35,480 bases of DNA from Rhizobium sp. FY34 (GCF_005222845.1 NZ_STFZ01000021.1:187351-222830); one strand, 5' to 3'. Counted from the stretch's first letter, positions 1 through 17,347 are shown. The notes: a model not told the origin generated them from the sequence alone. Made by a program: numbers and translations.

Positions 1-399
<399 letters not shown>

Positions 400-419
400 T
401 TCAGGCTCTCCATCTTTAT

Positions 420-434
420 CCCGTACGAAACGGG
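420..434 (-). promoter_or_regulatory. Small inverted repeat in the fusA-tuf gap
   Basis: A 5-bp perfect stem (420-424 with 430-434) around a 5-base loop lies just upstream of the tuf ribosome binding site. It is short and may be chance, but it sits next to the much stronger hairpin at 462-489, so the 71-base fusA-tuf gap is mostly structured RNA. Confidence 0.3.
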
Positions 435-461
435 GGAATTCCTAATTTCTGATCCCAAGGG

Positions 462-489
462 GTATTCCGGTCACTTCTGACCGGAATAC
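462..489 (-). promoter_or_regulatory. 12-bp perfect hairpin spanning the fusA stop codon
   Basis: Bases 462-473 and 478-489 form a perfect 12-bp inverted repeat around a tetraloop (GAAG on the mRNA strand). The TGA stop of fusA (473-471) lies in one arm and the last sense codon, AAG, is the loop region. No T-run follows on the minus strand, so it does not look like a simple terminator. It could be an RNase processing site or a structure that tunes tuf relative to fusA. The structure is visible in the sequence; its function is inference. Confidence 0.55.
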
Positions 490-2570
490 TTCGCCTGAAT
501 TTCCTGTGCGACGTTGGACGGGACCGGCGAGTAATGGTCGAAGACCATCGAATACTGGGCGCGGCCCTGCGACATCGAACGCAGGTTATCGACATACTTG
601 AACATGTTCGCGAGCGGAACATGGGCGTTGATGACCACGGCAATACCGCGGCTTTCCTGGCCCTGGATCTGACCACGGCGGGAGTTGAGGTCGCCGATCA
701 CGTCACCGACGTAATCTTCTGGCGTAACCACTTCGACCTTCATCATCGGCTCGAGAAGCTGAGCACCGGCCTTCTTGGCTGCTTCACGGAAGCAGGCACG
801 CGACGCGATTTCGAAGGCGAGAACCGAGGAGTCAACGTCGTGGAAGGCGCCGTCGATGAGGGTGGCCTTGACGCCAAGCATCGGGAAGCCAGCCAGCGGG
901 CCGGAAGACAGAACGCTTTCGATGCCCTTCTGAACGCCAGGAATGTATTCCTTGGGAACAGAACCGCCGACGATCTTCGATTCGAACTTGAAGTCTTCGC
1001 CATCCGGGTTTGGTTCGAAGACGATCTTGACGCGCGCGAACTGGCCGGTACCACCGGACTGCTTCTTGTGCGTGTAATCTTCTTCGTGCTGACGCGTGAT
1101 GGTTTCGCGATAGGCAACCTGAGGAGCACCGACGGTGGCTTCAACCTTGAACTCGCGACGCATACGGTCAACGATGATGTCGAGGTGAAGTTCACCCATG
1201 CCGGCAATGATGGTCTGGCCGGATTCCTGGTCGGTCTTGACGCGGAAAGACGGATCTTCAGCTGCCAGGCGGTTGAGCGCAAGGCCCATCTTTTCCTGGT
1301 CGCCCTTGGTCTTCGGCTCGATGGCGATCTGGATGACCGGCTCGGGGAATTCCATGCGCTCCAGGATAACCTGGTTCAGCGGATCGCAGAGCGTGTCGCC
1401 GGTGGTCGATTCCTTCAGACCTGCAAGCGCAACGATGTCACCTGCAAAGGCTTCTTCGATGTCTTCGCGCGAGTTGGAGTGCATCTGCAGCATACGGCCG
1501 ACGCGCTCACGCTTGTCCTTGACCGTGTTGATAACAGAGGTGCCCTTTTCGAGCTTGCCAGAATAGATACGGCAGAAGGTGAGCGAACCGACAAAGGGGT
1601 CGTTCATGATCTTGAAGGCCAGCATCGACAAAGGCTCGCTGTCATCGGCATGACGCTCGATTTCAGCTTCGGTCTTGACGTCGATGCCCTTGATCGCCGG
1701 AATATCCAGCGGCGAAGGCAGATATTCGACAACGGCGTCGAGCAAAGGCTGGACGCCCTTGTTCTTGAAAGCCGTGCCGCAGAACATCGGATGGAACTTC
1801 ACGTCGATCGTGCCGCGGCGAACCAGGGCGCGGATCTTGTCATTGTCCGGCATGATGCCGTTCAGGTAGTCTTCCATCGCCTGTTCGTCGATCTCGACAA
1901 CCGTCTCGATCAGCTTTTCACGATATTCGACAGCCTTGTCCTTCAGGTCGTCCGGGATCTCAACAACGTCCCAGGCAGCGCCGAGCGATTCGTCGCGCCA
2001 GACCAGAGCGTTCATTTCGATCAGATCGACGACGCCCTTGAATTCCGTCTCTGCGCCGATAGGCAGCTGCATGACGACGGCGATGGCGCCGAGGCGGGTC
2101 TTGATCATGTCGACCGAGCGATAGAAGTCAGCGCCGGTCTTGTCCATCTTGTTGCAGAAGATCATCCGCGGGACGTTGTACTTTTCAGCCTGACGCCACA
2201 CGGTTTCGGTCTGCGGCTCTACGCCGGCATTGGCGTCGAGTAGAGCAATTGCACCGTCGAGGACGCGCAGCGAGCGTTCGACTTCGATCGTGAAGTCCAC
2301 GTGGCCGGGCGTGTCGATGATGTTGAAACGGCGCATCTGGCCGTCGCGACCCTTCCAGTAGGTCGTTGTCGCAGCAGAGGTGATCGTGATGCCACGCTCC
2401 TGCTCCTGCTCCATCCAGTCCATCGTGGCTGCGCCGTCATGAACTTCGCCGATCTTGTGCGACTTGCCGGTGTAATAGAGAATACGCTCGGTGGTCGTGG
2501 TCTTGCCGGCGTCGATATGCGCCATGATACCGAAATTACGGTAGTCTTCGATTTTATATTCGCGAGCCAT
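471..2570 (-). CDS. fusA: Elongation factor G
   Basis: EF-G drives ribosome translocation and, with RRF, ribosome recycling at the cost of GTP. The protein is 699 aa, the usual length. The N-terminal G domain shows AHIDAGKTT (about residues 17-25), the ERGITI switch region, DTPGH and NKMD. Domains II-V follow, including the conserved GMGELHLDI and the C-terminal region ending GQK. The ATG at 2570 has an AAAGGC-type ribosome binding site a few bases upstream. The gene is 33 bases after rpsG and 71 bases before tuf, the standard str operon order. Its 3' end forms part of a strong hairpin (462-489). There is no sign of the fusidic-acid-type second EF-G paralogue; this is the housekeeping copy. 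Confidence 0.99.
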   Translation of the reverse strand: MAREYKIEDYRNFGIMAHIDAGKTTTTERILYYTGKSHKIGEVHDGAATMDWMEQEQERGITITSAATTTYWKGRDGQMRRFNIIDTPGHVDFTIEVERSLRVLDGAIALLDANAGVEPQTETVWRQAEKYNVPRMIFCNKMDKTGADFYRSVDMIKTRLGAIAVVMQLPIGAETEFKGVVDLIEMNALVWRDESLGAAWDVVEIPDDLKDKAVEYREKLIETVVEIDEQAMEDYLNGIMPDNDKIRALVRRGTIDVKFHPMFCGTAFKNKGVQPLLDAVVEYLPSPLDIPAIKGIDVKTEAEIERHADDSEPLSMLAFKIMNDPFVGSLTFCRIYSGKLEKGTSVINTVKDKRERVGRMLQMHSNSREDIEEAFAGDIVALAGLKESTTGDTLCDPLNQVILERMEFPEPVIQIAIEPKTKGDQEKMGLALNRLAAEDPSFRVKTDQESGQTIIAGMGELHLDIIVDRMRREFKVEATVGAPQVAYRETITRQHEEDYTHKKQSGGTGQFARVKIVFEPNPDGEDFKFESKIVGGSVPKEYIPGVQKGIESVLSSGPLAGFPMLGVKATLIDGAFHDVDSSVLAFEIASRACFREAAKKAGAQLLEPMMKVEVVTPEDYVGDVIGDLNSRRGQIQGQESRGIAVVINAHVPLANMFKYVDNLRSMSQGRAQYSMVFDHYSPVPSNVAQEIQAKYSGQK

Positions 2571-2603
2571 AGGACTGCCTTTCGAAATTCGATCGGATGA
2601 AGA

Positions 2604-3107
<504 letters not shown>

Positions 3108-3149
3108 TTAACACGCGGAGAACCTCGCGCGGCGCCGGGATCTTGTGGA

Positions 3150-3521
3150 TTACTTCGGACGCTTTGCGCCGTACTTCGAACGACGCTGCTTGCGGTTCTT
3201 GACACCCTGGGTATCGAGAACGCCGCGGATGATGTGGTAGCGAACGCCCGGCAAGTCCTTGACGCGGCCGCCGCGGATCATCACCACAGAGTGTTCCTGA
3301 AGGTTGTGTCCTTCGCCCGGAATGTAGCCGATGACCTCAAAGCCATTGGTCAGACGGATCTTTGCGACCTTACGCAGAGCCGAGTTCGGCTTCTTCGGGG
3401 TCGTCGTGTAGACGCGAGTGCAAACACCGCGCTTCTGTGGGTTTTCCTGCAGAGCAGGAACCTTGTTGCGCTTTACCTGTGCCTGGCGAGGCTTGCGGAT
3501 CAGCTGGTTTACGGTAGGCAT
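3150..3521 (-). CDS. rpsL: 30S ribosomal protein S12
   Basis: S12 sits at the decoding centre and controls translational accuracy. The protein is 123 aa, starting [13 protein letters not shown] at the ATG 3521-3519. An in-frame start further upstream (3605) would add 28 non-homologous residues and is rejected. The streptomycin-relevant residues are wild type: Lys43 in [11 protein letters not shown] and Lys88 in GGRVKDLPG. Asp89, the methylthiolation site in bacteria with RimO, is present. It is the first gene of the str operon (rpsL-rpsG-fusA-tuf), with an upstream leader of nearly 500 bases that carries a 10-bp inverted repeat. Confidence 0.99.
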
Positions 3522-4007
3522 AGACCCATCCCTTGCAAAATCTTGTCTCAAGACCCTTGCGGGCCAGTGTTTCGCCGTCTCCGGCCTCGGCACACATTTC
3601 AACATGCGCGAAACGTGGCCCGACCGGTATTCCCGGATGGACCACGGTAAGCAGAGGACGCATTCCTATGCGTCATGCGTGCAGCATTCGTGTCTTCAAC
3701 GTGCGTTTGGAACCTTGTTTGAGGCTAAGTCTGGTACGAGTCGTTCCAAACGGGCAAGCCTCACATCGCTTCCGATGCGGGGCGTTTACTGTTTTACCCC
3801 CTGCACGTCAAGGCCGAAAACGAAATTAGCCCCTGGACACCCTGCCCTACAGGCCTTTTACGGGGGCCGAGTTCGAGGAAAACAGAGAAAATCGGAGGCT
3901 CAATTCATTAACCACTGTGTTTTGTCTGGCAAGCAGATAAGTATCACCGCACCGGTGACACCTCCTCCCGAGTCACCCCTTTTTCTCCAACCAGGAGCGT
4001 TTTTCGC
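3522..4007. promoter_or_regulatory. Divergent promoter and leader region, rpsL / small hypothetical gene
   Basis: This 486-base stretch without a gene separates rpsL (leftward) from the plus-strand gene at 4008. It must hold the str operon promoter. One candidate on the minus strand is TTGACG (plus positions 3806-3811) with a 17-base spacer to TAAACG (3783-3788), but the -10 match is weak. A 10-bp perfect inverted repeat, 3704-3713 with 3743-3752, lies about 180 bases upstream of rpsL and would be in the leader RNA. On the plus strand an AGGAG ribosome binding site (3993-3997) serves the gene at 4008. No open reading frame here looks real. Confidence 0.5.
3704..3752 (-). promoter_or_regulatory. 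10-bp inverted repeat in the rpsL leader
   Basis: Arms 3704-3713 and 3743-3752 are perfectly complementary (10 bp) with a 29-base loop. If transcription of the str operon starts upstream of 3752, as the TTGACG candidate at 3806 would imply, this forms a leader stem-loop. It could be a protein-binding site for autoregulation or simply a stabilising structure. Confidence 0.4.
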
Positions 4008-4301
4008 ATGATCACCGACCCCGACAACGACAACAACCTCGATACGCCGATGGTCTTCATCATCATCGGCAAGGGATACCAGACCAAAGACGCCGAGGGC
4101 GTGGAACTGCATATTCTCCTGGTTGCACCAGATGACGACAGCGCCGTGCGCGAAGCCTTGAATGCACTCTCCGAAGAAGGCTTCATCGAGGCCGACCTCG
4201 ACCAGATCGGTGTCATGACGGAGGAGCCTGTCGAGGAACCACATGCCTCCGCCTATCAGGGTGCACTCGAAGGTGAAGTGTCGATCATCCGCTTCCAGTA
4301 A
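4008..4301 (+). CDS. Small conserved protein of unknown function
   Basis: A 97-aa acidic protein with a clear ribosome binding site (AGGAG, 10 bases before the ATG) and a strong intrinsic terminator 47 bases after the stop, so it is a well-bounded single gene. I do not recognise a named domain. The sequence alternates hydrophobic strands (VFIIIGKGY, VELHILLVAP, EVSIIRFQ) with one helix (SAVREALNALSEEGF) and has a run of acidic residues. It looks like a small alpha/beta fold without signal peptide, membrane segment or cysteines, so it is probably cytoplasmic. It is the only plus-strand gene inside the large minus-strand translation and transcription block, lying between rpoC and rpsL and divergent from rpsL. 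The position suggests, but does not show, a link to ribosome or polymerase gene expression. Confidence 0.85.
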   Translation: MITDPDNDNNLDTPMVFIIIGKGYQTKDAEGVELHILLVAPDDDSAVREALNALSEEGFIEADLDQIGVMTEEPVEEPHASAYQGALEGEVSIIRFQ

Positions 4302-4347
4302 CCAGGACGGCGGCGCCTCCCCTCGCCAATTGTCACATCCAAACGAC

Positions 4348-4380
4348 AAAAGCGCCCGGATCACTCCAGGCGCTTTTTTT
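4348..4380 (+). terminator. Intrinsic terminator of the 4008-4301 gene, probably bidirectional
   Basis: AGCGCC (4351-4356) pairs with GGCGCT (4369-4374), extended by AAA/TTT to nine pairs, and is followed by a long T-run on the plus strand. On the minus strand the stem is followed by TTTT, so it may also stop transcription leaving rpoC. Confidence 0.85.
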
Positions 4381-4408
4381 TGGTTGTCGTTCATGTCGCT
4401 TGTCCAGC

Positions 4409-4434
4409 GACTGGCGCGGGAAACCGCGCCAGTC
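4409..4434 (-). terminator. 11-bp hairpin just after rpoC
   Basis: Bases 4409-4419 and 4424-4434 form a perfect 11-bp GC-rich stem with a 4-base loop (GAAA on the plus strand, TTTC on the rpoC strand), 11 bases past the rpoC stop. No T-run follows directly on the rpoC strand. It is therefore either a 3'-end stabilising structure or works with the hairpin at 4348-4377 to end the rplKAJL-rpoBC transcript. Confidence 0.55.
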
Positions 4435-4444
4435 CTGAAGACGA

Positions 4445-8656
<4,212 letters not shown>

Positions 8657-8837
8657 GCCTATCTCCTTATGGGGCGTGTAGCCCTCGGCTTGCGAGCGTG
8701 ACCGACTGTTGACCCGGGAGGTCGGTCCGCCGCCTAAAACGGTCATAGCCGCGGAATGCGGCGAATTTTCCCGGCTCTCTGGCCTTGAGAGCGGGAACGG
8801 CGCGCGCCAAACGGAGCGCGCGCCTTCTTCACTTGGC
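8657..8837 (-). promoter_or_regulatory. rpoB-rpoC spacer with three inverted repeats
   Basis: This 181-base gap holds, in the direction of transcription, a 9-bp all-GC stem (8799-8807 with 8816-8824), a 6-bp stem (8774-8779 with 8787-8792) and a 7-bp stem (8700-8706 with 8721-8727). None is followed by a T-run on the minus strand. The rpoC ribosome binding site (AAGGAG) lies at the left end. The stems may protect or space the two cistrons or be processing sites. Confidence 0.5.
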
Positions 8838-12974
<4,137 letters not shown>

Positions 12975-13130
12975 CGTCGCTCCTTCAAAAATTGCATCCG
13001 GGCCTGCAACGGACGGTGTGCGATGGCCAGTCGACCCCGTCGATCATGGATCTTCAATCTCGTTTCTGCGCTCGAACCACCGGCCGGATTGCCGTATGCC
13101 GCAAGGAGAAACCATCCTCTTGAAGAACCC

Positions 13131-13166
13131 ATTACCCAAAAGCCGTTTCATGGGCTTTTGGGTAAT
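13131..13166 (-). promoter_or_regulatory. 14-bp perfect inverted repeat between rplL and rpoB
   Basis: Bases 13131-13144 and 13153-13166 form a perfect 14-bp stem with an 8-base loop, the longest perfect hairpin I found in the window. On the rpoB transcript it reads AAAAGCC, loop, GGCTTTT within longer arms. It lies just downstream of the terminator at 13184-13216. In E. coli the same gap holds a partial terminator and an RNase III cleavage hairpin; a similar role here is inferred from position and structure. Confidence 0.6.
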
Positions 13167-13183
13167 CAGTTCGCTGGAATGGT

Positions 13184-13216
13184 AAAAACGGGTGGGGGCA
13201 ATGACGCCCTCACCCG
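13184..13216 (-). terminator. Attenuating terminator after rplL
   Basis: On the minus strand CGGGTG (13216-13211) pairs with CACCCG (13194-13189), with a further four GC pairs inside across one mismatch, followed at once by TTTTT (13188-13184). This is a canonical intrinsic terminator 14 bases past the rplL stop. Since rpoB lies beyond it without an obvious strong promoter in the remaining gap, it probably works as a partial terminator that makes ribosomal protein mRNA exceed polymerase mRNA. Confidence 0.75.
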
Positions 13217-13229
13217 CTGCATTCCGATA

Positions 13230-13604
<375 letters not shown>

Positions 13605-13672
13605 AGTACTAGTTCCTTAATGTTGTTCGGTTCGAAACGAACTGTTTAGGGTATGAACAGCGAAAAACCGCC

Positions 13673-14191
13673 TTACGCGGCTTCGTCCTTCTTTGCATAG
13701 GCCGCAAACACGCGGGCAAGCTGAGCTGCCGGTGCTGCCACAACGCCTGCGATGCGGGTAGCCGGGGTCTGAATCATGCCGACCAGCTTTGCACGCAGTT
13801 CGTCCAGCGAAGGCAGGGTCGCAAGCGACTTGACTGCATCGGCGGACAACGTGGTTGTTCCCATGGCGCCGCCCAGTACAACGATCTTGTCGTTGGTCTT
13901 GGCGAAATCCATGACGACCTTCGGAGCCACAATCGGGTCATTGCTGTAAGCAATCAGCGTCTGACCTTTGAAGAGATCGGTGATCCCTTCGGCTTCCGTG
14001 CCCTGAAGAGCGATCTTGGCCAGGCGGTTCTTCGCGACTTTGACGGTGCCGCCAGCAGCGCGCATTTTCGAACGGAAGTCGTTCATCTGCGCAACTGTGA
14101 CACCAGCATAGTGGGCCACGACAACCGAACCGGAAGCCTTGAAGACTTCGTTCAGCTCCGTGACGAATTCGCGTTTTTCCGCTCTTTCCAC
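13673..14191 (-). CDS. rplJ: 50S ribosomal protein L10 (GTG start)
   Basis: L10 anchors the L7/L12 stalk to 23S rRNA and, as the L10-L12 complex, represses translation of its own mRNA in many bacteria. The start is taken as GTG at 14191, giving [17 protein letters not shown] and 172 aa, the family length. A GGAG ribosome binding site lies nine bases upstream. A longer open frame to 14356 exists but its 55 extra residues are not L10-like and cover the leader. RNA-binding N-terminal residues ([13 protein letters not shown]) and the C-terminal L12-binding helix ([23 protein letters not shown]) are present. A 340-base leader separates it from rplA. Confidence 0.96.
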   Translation of the reverse strand: MERAEKREFVTELNEVFKASGSVVVAHYAGVTVAQMNDFRSKMRAAGGTVKVAKNRLAKIALQGTEAEGITDLFKGQTLIAYSNDPIVAPKVVMDFAKTNDKIVVLGGAMGTTTLSADAVKSLATLPSLDELRAKLVGMIQTPATRIAGVVAAPAAQLARVFAAYAKKDEAA

Positions 14192-14531
14192 TGTCTGTCT
14201 CCAGTTGATGGGTCCGCAATCCTGCAGGCCCCACCGGGTTTGCCTTTGCCTCAGGGGATCCATTTCGAGATCCCAAGCGGCGCTTGAGGATCCTGTCCCC
14301 TCAGGTCGGACTGATCGTCCAGCCAAAAGGCGAATAAGGCTCGAACCGAACTTCAAGACGTCATCAGACGTTTAAAAACGGATCTCACCCGTCTCATGCA
14401 GGCAGATATTAAGGCCCAAAGGCCGCCCACAATCTCGGACAGGAGTGCCTGGTTCTAACACCAGGCATTTCCGGCCCCGAAAGGCCGGAAACTGTTCGGA
14501 CCAAAGCGAAAACGCTCCGGTCAATTCCTGA
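14192..14531 (-). promoter_or_regulatory. rplJL leader, probable L10-L12 autoregulatory region
   Basis: This 340-base gap between rplA and rplJ has no gene. Two perfect stems lie side by side soon after rplA: 9 bp (14468-14476 with 14483-14491) and 8 bp (14446-14453 with 14460-14467). Nearer rplJ, two GGATCC sequences flanked by CCCC/GGGG-type complementary runs (about 14252-14304) can pair across a bulge. In many bacteria the leader at this place binds L10-L12; the position and the amount of structure fit, but I cannot point to a consensus L10 site. No T-run follows the stems at 14446-14491. Confidence 0.5.
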
Positions 14532-15227
14532 TCAGGCCGTTACCGTCGAAGGCTCGACGCGCACGCCCGGACCCATGGTCGAGGACAGCGCAACGCGCTT
14601 CAGGTAGTTGCCCTTGGCACCAGCCGGCTTTGCCTTGATGACTGCATCGGCAAATGCCTTGATGTTTTCTTCCAGAGCCTTGGCGTCGAAGGATGCCTTG
14701 CCGATGCCGGCATGGATGATACCAGCCTTCTCGACGCGGAACTCGACAGCACCGCCCTTGGATGCCTTGACAGCGCCAGCGACGTCCATGGTCACGGTGC
14801 CAACCTTCGGGTTCGGCATCATGCCACGCGGGCCGAGAACCTTACCGAGACGACCGACGAGCGGCATCATGTCCGGGGTAGCAATGCAACGATCGAAATC
14901 GATCTTGCCGCCCTGGACGATTTCCAGCAGGTCTTCCGCACCAACGATATCTGCGCCAGCAGCCTTGGCTTCATCAGCCTTGGCGCCACGTGCGAAGACG
15001 GCGACGCGAACGTCACGGCCGGTGCCGTTCGGCAGGTTGACAACGCCGCGGACCATCTGGTCTGCGTGACGCGGATCAACGCCGAGGTTCATGGCGATTT
15101 CGACGGTTTCGTCGAACTTCGCGGTGGCGCGTTCCTTGACCAGCGAGATTGCATCGGAAAGAGCAATCAGCTTGGTGGGATCGATGCCTTCGCGGCTCTT
15201 CTGGATACGCTTTGCAATCTTAGCCAT
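14532..15227 (-). CDS. rplA: 50S ribosomal protein L1
   Basis: L1 forms the mobile stalk near the E site and in E. coli represses translation of the rplK-rplA mRNA. The start chosen is the ATG at 15227 ([14 protein letters not shown]), giving 231 aa. It begins two bases after the rplK stop (TGA TC ATG), so translation is probably coupled. A TTG two codons upstream is in frame but would overlap rplK and is less likely. Conserved stretches include the [12 protein letters not shown] region, [18 protein letters not shown] and the C-terminal [18 protein letters not shown]. Confidence 0.98.
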   Translation of the reverse strand: MAKIAKRIQKSREGIDPTKLIALSDAISLVKERATAKFDETVEIAMNLGVDPRHADQMVRGVVNLPNGTGRDVRVAVFARGAKADEAKAAGADIVGAEDLLEIVQGGKIDFDRCIATPDMMPLVGRLGKVLGPRGMMPNPKVGTVTMDVAGAVKASKGGAVEFRVEKAGIIHAGIGKASFDAKALEENIKAFADAVIKAKPAGAKGNYLKRVALSSTMGPGVRVEPSTVTA

Positions 15228-15229
15228 GA

Positions 15230-15661
15230 TCAAGCCACCACTTCCAGGCCCATGGAGCGGGCAGAGCCCTCAACCATCAGCATTGCGCCTTCGATATCGG
15301 CAGCGTTAAGGTCTTTCATCTTGCCTTCGGCGATCGTACGGACCTGCGCCTTGGTGATGGTACCGACCTTTGCACCCTTGCCCGGAGTCTTCGAGCCAGA
15401 GGTGATCTTCGCTTCCTTCTTCAGCCAGTAGGTAACCGGCGGCTGCTTCATGGCGAAGGTGAAGGACTTGTCCTGGTAATAGGTGATGACGACCGGGATC
15501 GGCATACCCTTTTCCATTTCCTGCGTGGCGGCGTTGAACGCCTTGCAGAATTCCATGATGTTGATGCCGCGCTGACCAAGCGCCGGGCCGATCGGCGGGG
15601 ACGGGTTGGCCGATCCTGCCTTGACCTGAAGCTTGAGGTGGCCTGCTATTTTCTTAGCCAT
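15230..15661 (-). CDS. rplK: 50S ribosomal protein L11
   Basis: L11 is part of the GTPase-associated centre, binds the thiostrepton loop of 23S rRNA and is needed for RelA-type stringent sensing. The start is the ATG at 15661 ([12 protein letters not shown]), giving 143 aa, the family length; an upstream ATG adds only MKGRE and is ignored. The N-terminal proline-rich segment [20 protein letters not shown] and the C-terminal RNA-binding domain ([26 protein letters not shown]) are intact. It is 147 bases after nusG and translationally close to rplA. The gap before it may hold the L1 target of autoregulation, which I could not delimit. Confidence 0.98.
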   Translation of the reverse strand: MAKKIAGHLKLQVKAGSANPSPPIGPALGQRGINIMEFCKAFNAATQEMEKGMPIPVVITYYQDKSFTFAMKQPPVTYWLKKEAKITSGSKTPGKGAKVGTITKAQVRTIAEGKMKDLNAADIEGAMLMVEGSARSMGLEVVA

Positions 15662-15808
15662 TTCTCTGCCTTTCATTGCGAGCCGGTTGCCCGGCCCCGA
15701 TATGCCGGATCATGCCGGCGGCTGCGGTTGCGTGGTGCGTCTGAACGGTCCGGCTTAAACGACCGTCATCCTCCCACGCGAAGCGGAAAGTTCCCCTTCC
15801 GCCCTTAC

Positions 15809-16339
15809 TCAGACCTTCTCGACCTGAGCATATTCCAGTTCGACGGGCGTCGCGCGGCCGAAGATCGACACTTCGACCTTGAGGCGCGACCGCTCTTCAT
15901 CAACATCCTGAACGATACCATTGAAGGATGCGAATGGGCCGTCGGAAACCCGTACCTGCTCGCCGATCTCGTAGGAGATCGAGGACTTCGGACGCTCGAC
16001 GCCTTCCTGGACCTGACCCAGAATGCGATCAGCTTCCGAATCCGGAATCGGAACAGGCTTATTGTCGGAACCGAGGAAACCAGTGACCTTCGGTGTATTC
16101 TTGATGAGGTGATAAACCTCATCCGTCAGGTTGGCGCGCACCATGACATAGCCCGGAAAGAACTTCCGCTCGCTATCGACCTTGCGGCCGCGACGCACTT
16201 CAACAACCTTCTCCGTCGGCACCAGGATCTTTTCGAAGAGGTGGTCAAGACCCTTCTGGCGAGCCTTGTGCTCGATGTCTTCGGCAACCTTCTTCTCAAA
16301 ATTCGAATACGCGTGGACGATGTACCAACGAGCCGCCAT
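15809..16339 (-). CDS. nusG: Transcription termination/antitermination factor NusG
   Basis: NusG binds RNA polymerase through its N-terminal domain and Rho or ribosomal S10 through its KOW domain, linking transcription with termination or translation. The start is the ATG at 16339 (MAARWYIVHAYSNFEKKV), with GGAG six bases upstream. The ATG at 16351 overlaps that ribosome binding site and is rejected. The protein is 176 aa. The NGN core motif FPGYVMVRANL and the C-terminal KOW motif (VRVSDGPFASFNGIVQDVDEERSRLKV) are clear. It follows secE by 16 bases and precedes rplK. Confidence 0.98.
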   Translation of the reverse strand: MAARWYIVHAYSNFEKKVAEDIEHKARQKGLDHLFEKILVPTEKVVEVRRGRKVDSERKFFPGYVMVRANLTDEVYHLIKNTPKVTGFLGSDNKPVPIPDSEADRILGQVQEGVERPKSSISYEIGEQVRVSDGPFASFNGIVQDVDEERSRLKVEVSIFGRATPVELEYAQVEKV

Positions 16340-16355
16340 CTTTATCTCCACGAAA

Positions 16356-16556
16356 TCAAATGCTGATGTTCAGCACGAGGCGGATAAGCCAGCCAATCAG
16401 CTGGTCCGCAGCAAAGAAGAACAGCGCAGCAAAGACCACCATCACAAGCACCATGGCCGTGGAGATCATCGTCTCACGACGAGAGGGCCAAGTTACTTTT
16501 GACGTCTCGGCGCGCACCTGCTGCAGAAACGTGAATGGATTGGTTTTGGATGCCAT
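16356..16556 (-). CDS. secE: Preprotein translocase subunit SecE
   Basis: SecE clamps SecY in the Sec translocon of the inner membrane and is essential for protein export. The protein is 66 aa, the short single-helix form usual in alphaproteobacteria (E. coli has three helices). The conserved amphipathic segment FLQQVRAETSKVTWPSRRE (about 10-28) is followed by one membrane helix (about 33-60, with a hydrophobic run of Val, Ala and Phe). It starts the secE-nusG-rplKAJL-rpoBC run and lies about 200 bases after tRNA-Trp. Confidence 0.97.
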   Translation of the reverse strand: MASKTNPFTFLQQVRAETSKVTWPSRRETMISTAMVLVMVVFAALFFFAADQLIGWLIRLVLNISI

Positions 16557-16629
16557 GACTGCCCACGCAATTACGGCACGTAAAGCTGAAATCGCTCAGC
16601 CCCACGCACCGCGTGTAAATTTGTAACCC

Positions 16630-16658
16630 TACATAGACTCCACCCTCCCCTTTCACAA
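16630..16658 (-). promoter_or_regulatory. Candidate promoter for secE-nusG
   Basis: On the minus strand TTGTGA (plus 16653-16658) and TATGTA (plus 16630-16635) are separated by 17 bases, about 75 bases upstream of the secE ATG. The -10 is fair and the -35 partial. Read-through from tRNA-Trp is also possible. Confidence 0.4.
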
Positions 16659-16753
16659 GGGGAAAAACAGCAGCCTGTGCACTTTGCCGGCTCAAGGCCC
16701 GGTCGACCTTCCTAACACAGGTTCATGACATATCCATGTCGCTGTCCAGGAAA

Positions 16754-16829
<76 letters not shown>

Positions 16830-16946
16830 ATTCCGTCTGCGGCAGCATTACCGTCGAAGACATGGCGCTCCTTTAAAATGCGTTGGCGAGCTTGGCAAGT
16901 GGCATTCTTGGATTTGCTTCACTTTCTGTGAGGTACAGGAACTTCT

Positions 16947-17258
16947 TCACAGCTTGCCCGCTTTGGCACCGTCATCGCGGGCGCAATCACGGTTGAGGCC
17001 CGTGCCCGGCGCATTCTCGAAGGTACAGTGACTGGTCGCAGGGCGCCCGCACACCTTGTCAAGCTCTTTGAAGCTGACGCAGCGCCCATCGGCGCCCCTG
17101 TAGCCCGGCCCACCCTTGCACCCGCATCCACGACAGGCGGGACGCTCAGGACAGGCGGCAAGCGCAGGACCGGGAAAACAGAGCGGTAAAGCGGCGGCAA
17201 ATATGAGAATCGCCAGCGCTGCCAAAATGCGATTCGCACGGTCGCGCAAAACAGCCAT
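16947..17258 (-). CDS. Small secreted cysteine-rich protein, function unknown
   Basis: A 103-aa protein with a clear Sec signal peptide: basic start (MAVLRDRANR), hydrophobic core (about 11-27) and a likely cleavage after Ala34 (ALA-A). The mature part of about 69 residues has eight cysteines, beginning CPERPAC, then RGCGCKGG, with more at spaced positions, which suggests up to four disulfides in the periplasm or outside the cell. A very strong purine-rich ribosome binding site (GAGGAGGGG) precedes the ATG. The start and signal peptide make it a real gene. Similar proteins occur in Rhizobiales as hypotheticals; no function is known to me. It lies between the tuf terminator and tRNA-Trp, so it probably has its own promoter. 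Confidence 0.8.
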   Translation of the reverse strand: MAVLRDRANRILAALAILIFAAALPLCFPGPALAACPERPACRGCGCKGGPGYRGADGRCVSFKELDKVCGRPATSHCTFENAPGTGLNRDCARDDGAKAGKL

Positions 17259-17293
17259 CCGCCCCCCTCCTCAAATGTCTCATGCCTCACCAT

Positions 17294-17309
17294 TGATTCT
17301 TGCGAATCA
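17294..17309. promoter_or_regulatory. 6-4-6 palindrome upstream of the Cys-rich gene
   Basis: TGATTC (17294-17299) and GAATCA (17304-17309) form a perfect palindrome with a 4-base centre, between the tuf terminator and the Cys-rich gene. It could be an operator for that gene. There is no further evidence. Confidence 0.25.
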
Positions 17310-17317
17310 TTGAAACA

Positions 17318-17347
17318 GAAAAAGCCCCGCCGTTGCCAGCAGGGCTT
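17318..17347 (-). terminator. Intrinsic terminator of the second tuf gene
   Basis: On the minus strand AAGCCC (17347-17342) pairs with GGGCTT (17327-17322), extended by three inner pairs, followed by TTTTT. It lies about 135 bases past the tuf stop and before the Cys-rich gene, so the tRNA-Tyr/tRNA-Gly/tuf transcript ends here. Confidence 0.85.

Noticed and set aside
14192..14356. N-terminal extension of L10 by 55 residues
   Set aside because: The extra sequence does not resemble L10 and covers the structured leader; GTG at 14191 gives the normal 172-aa protein.
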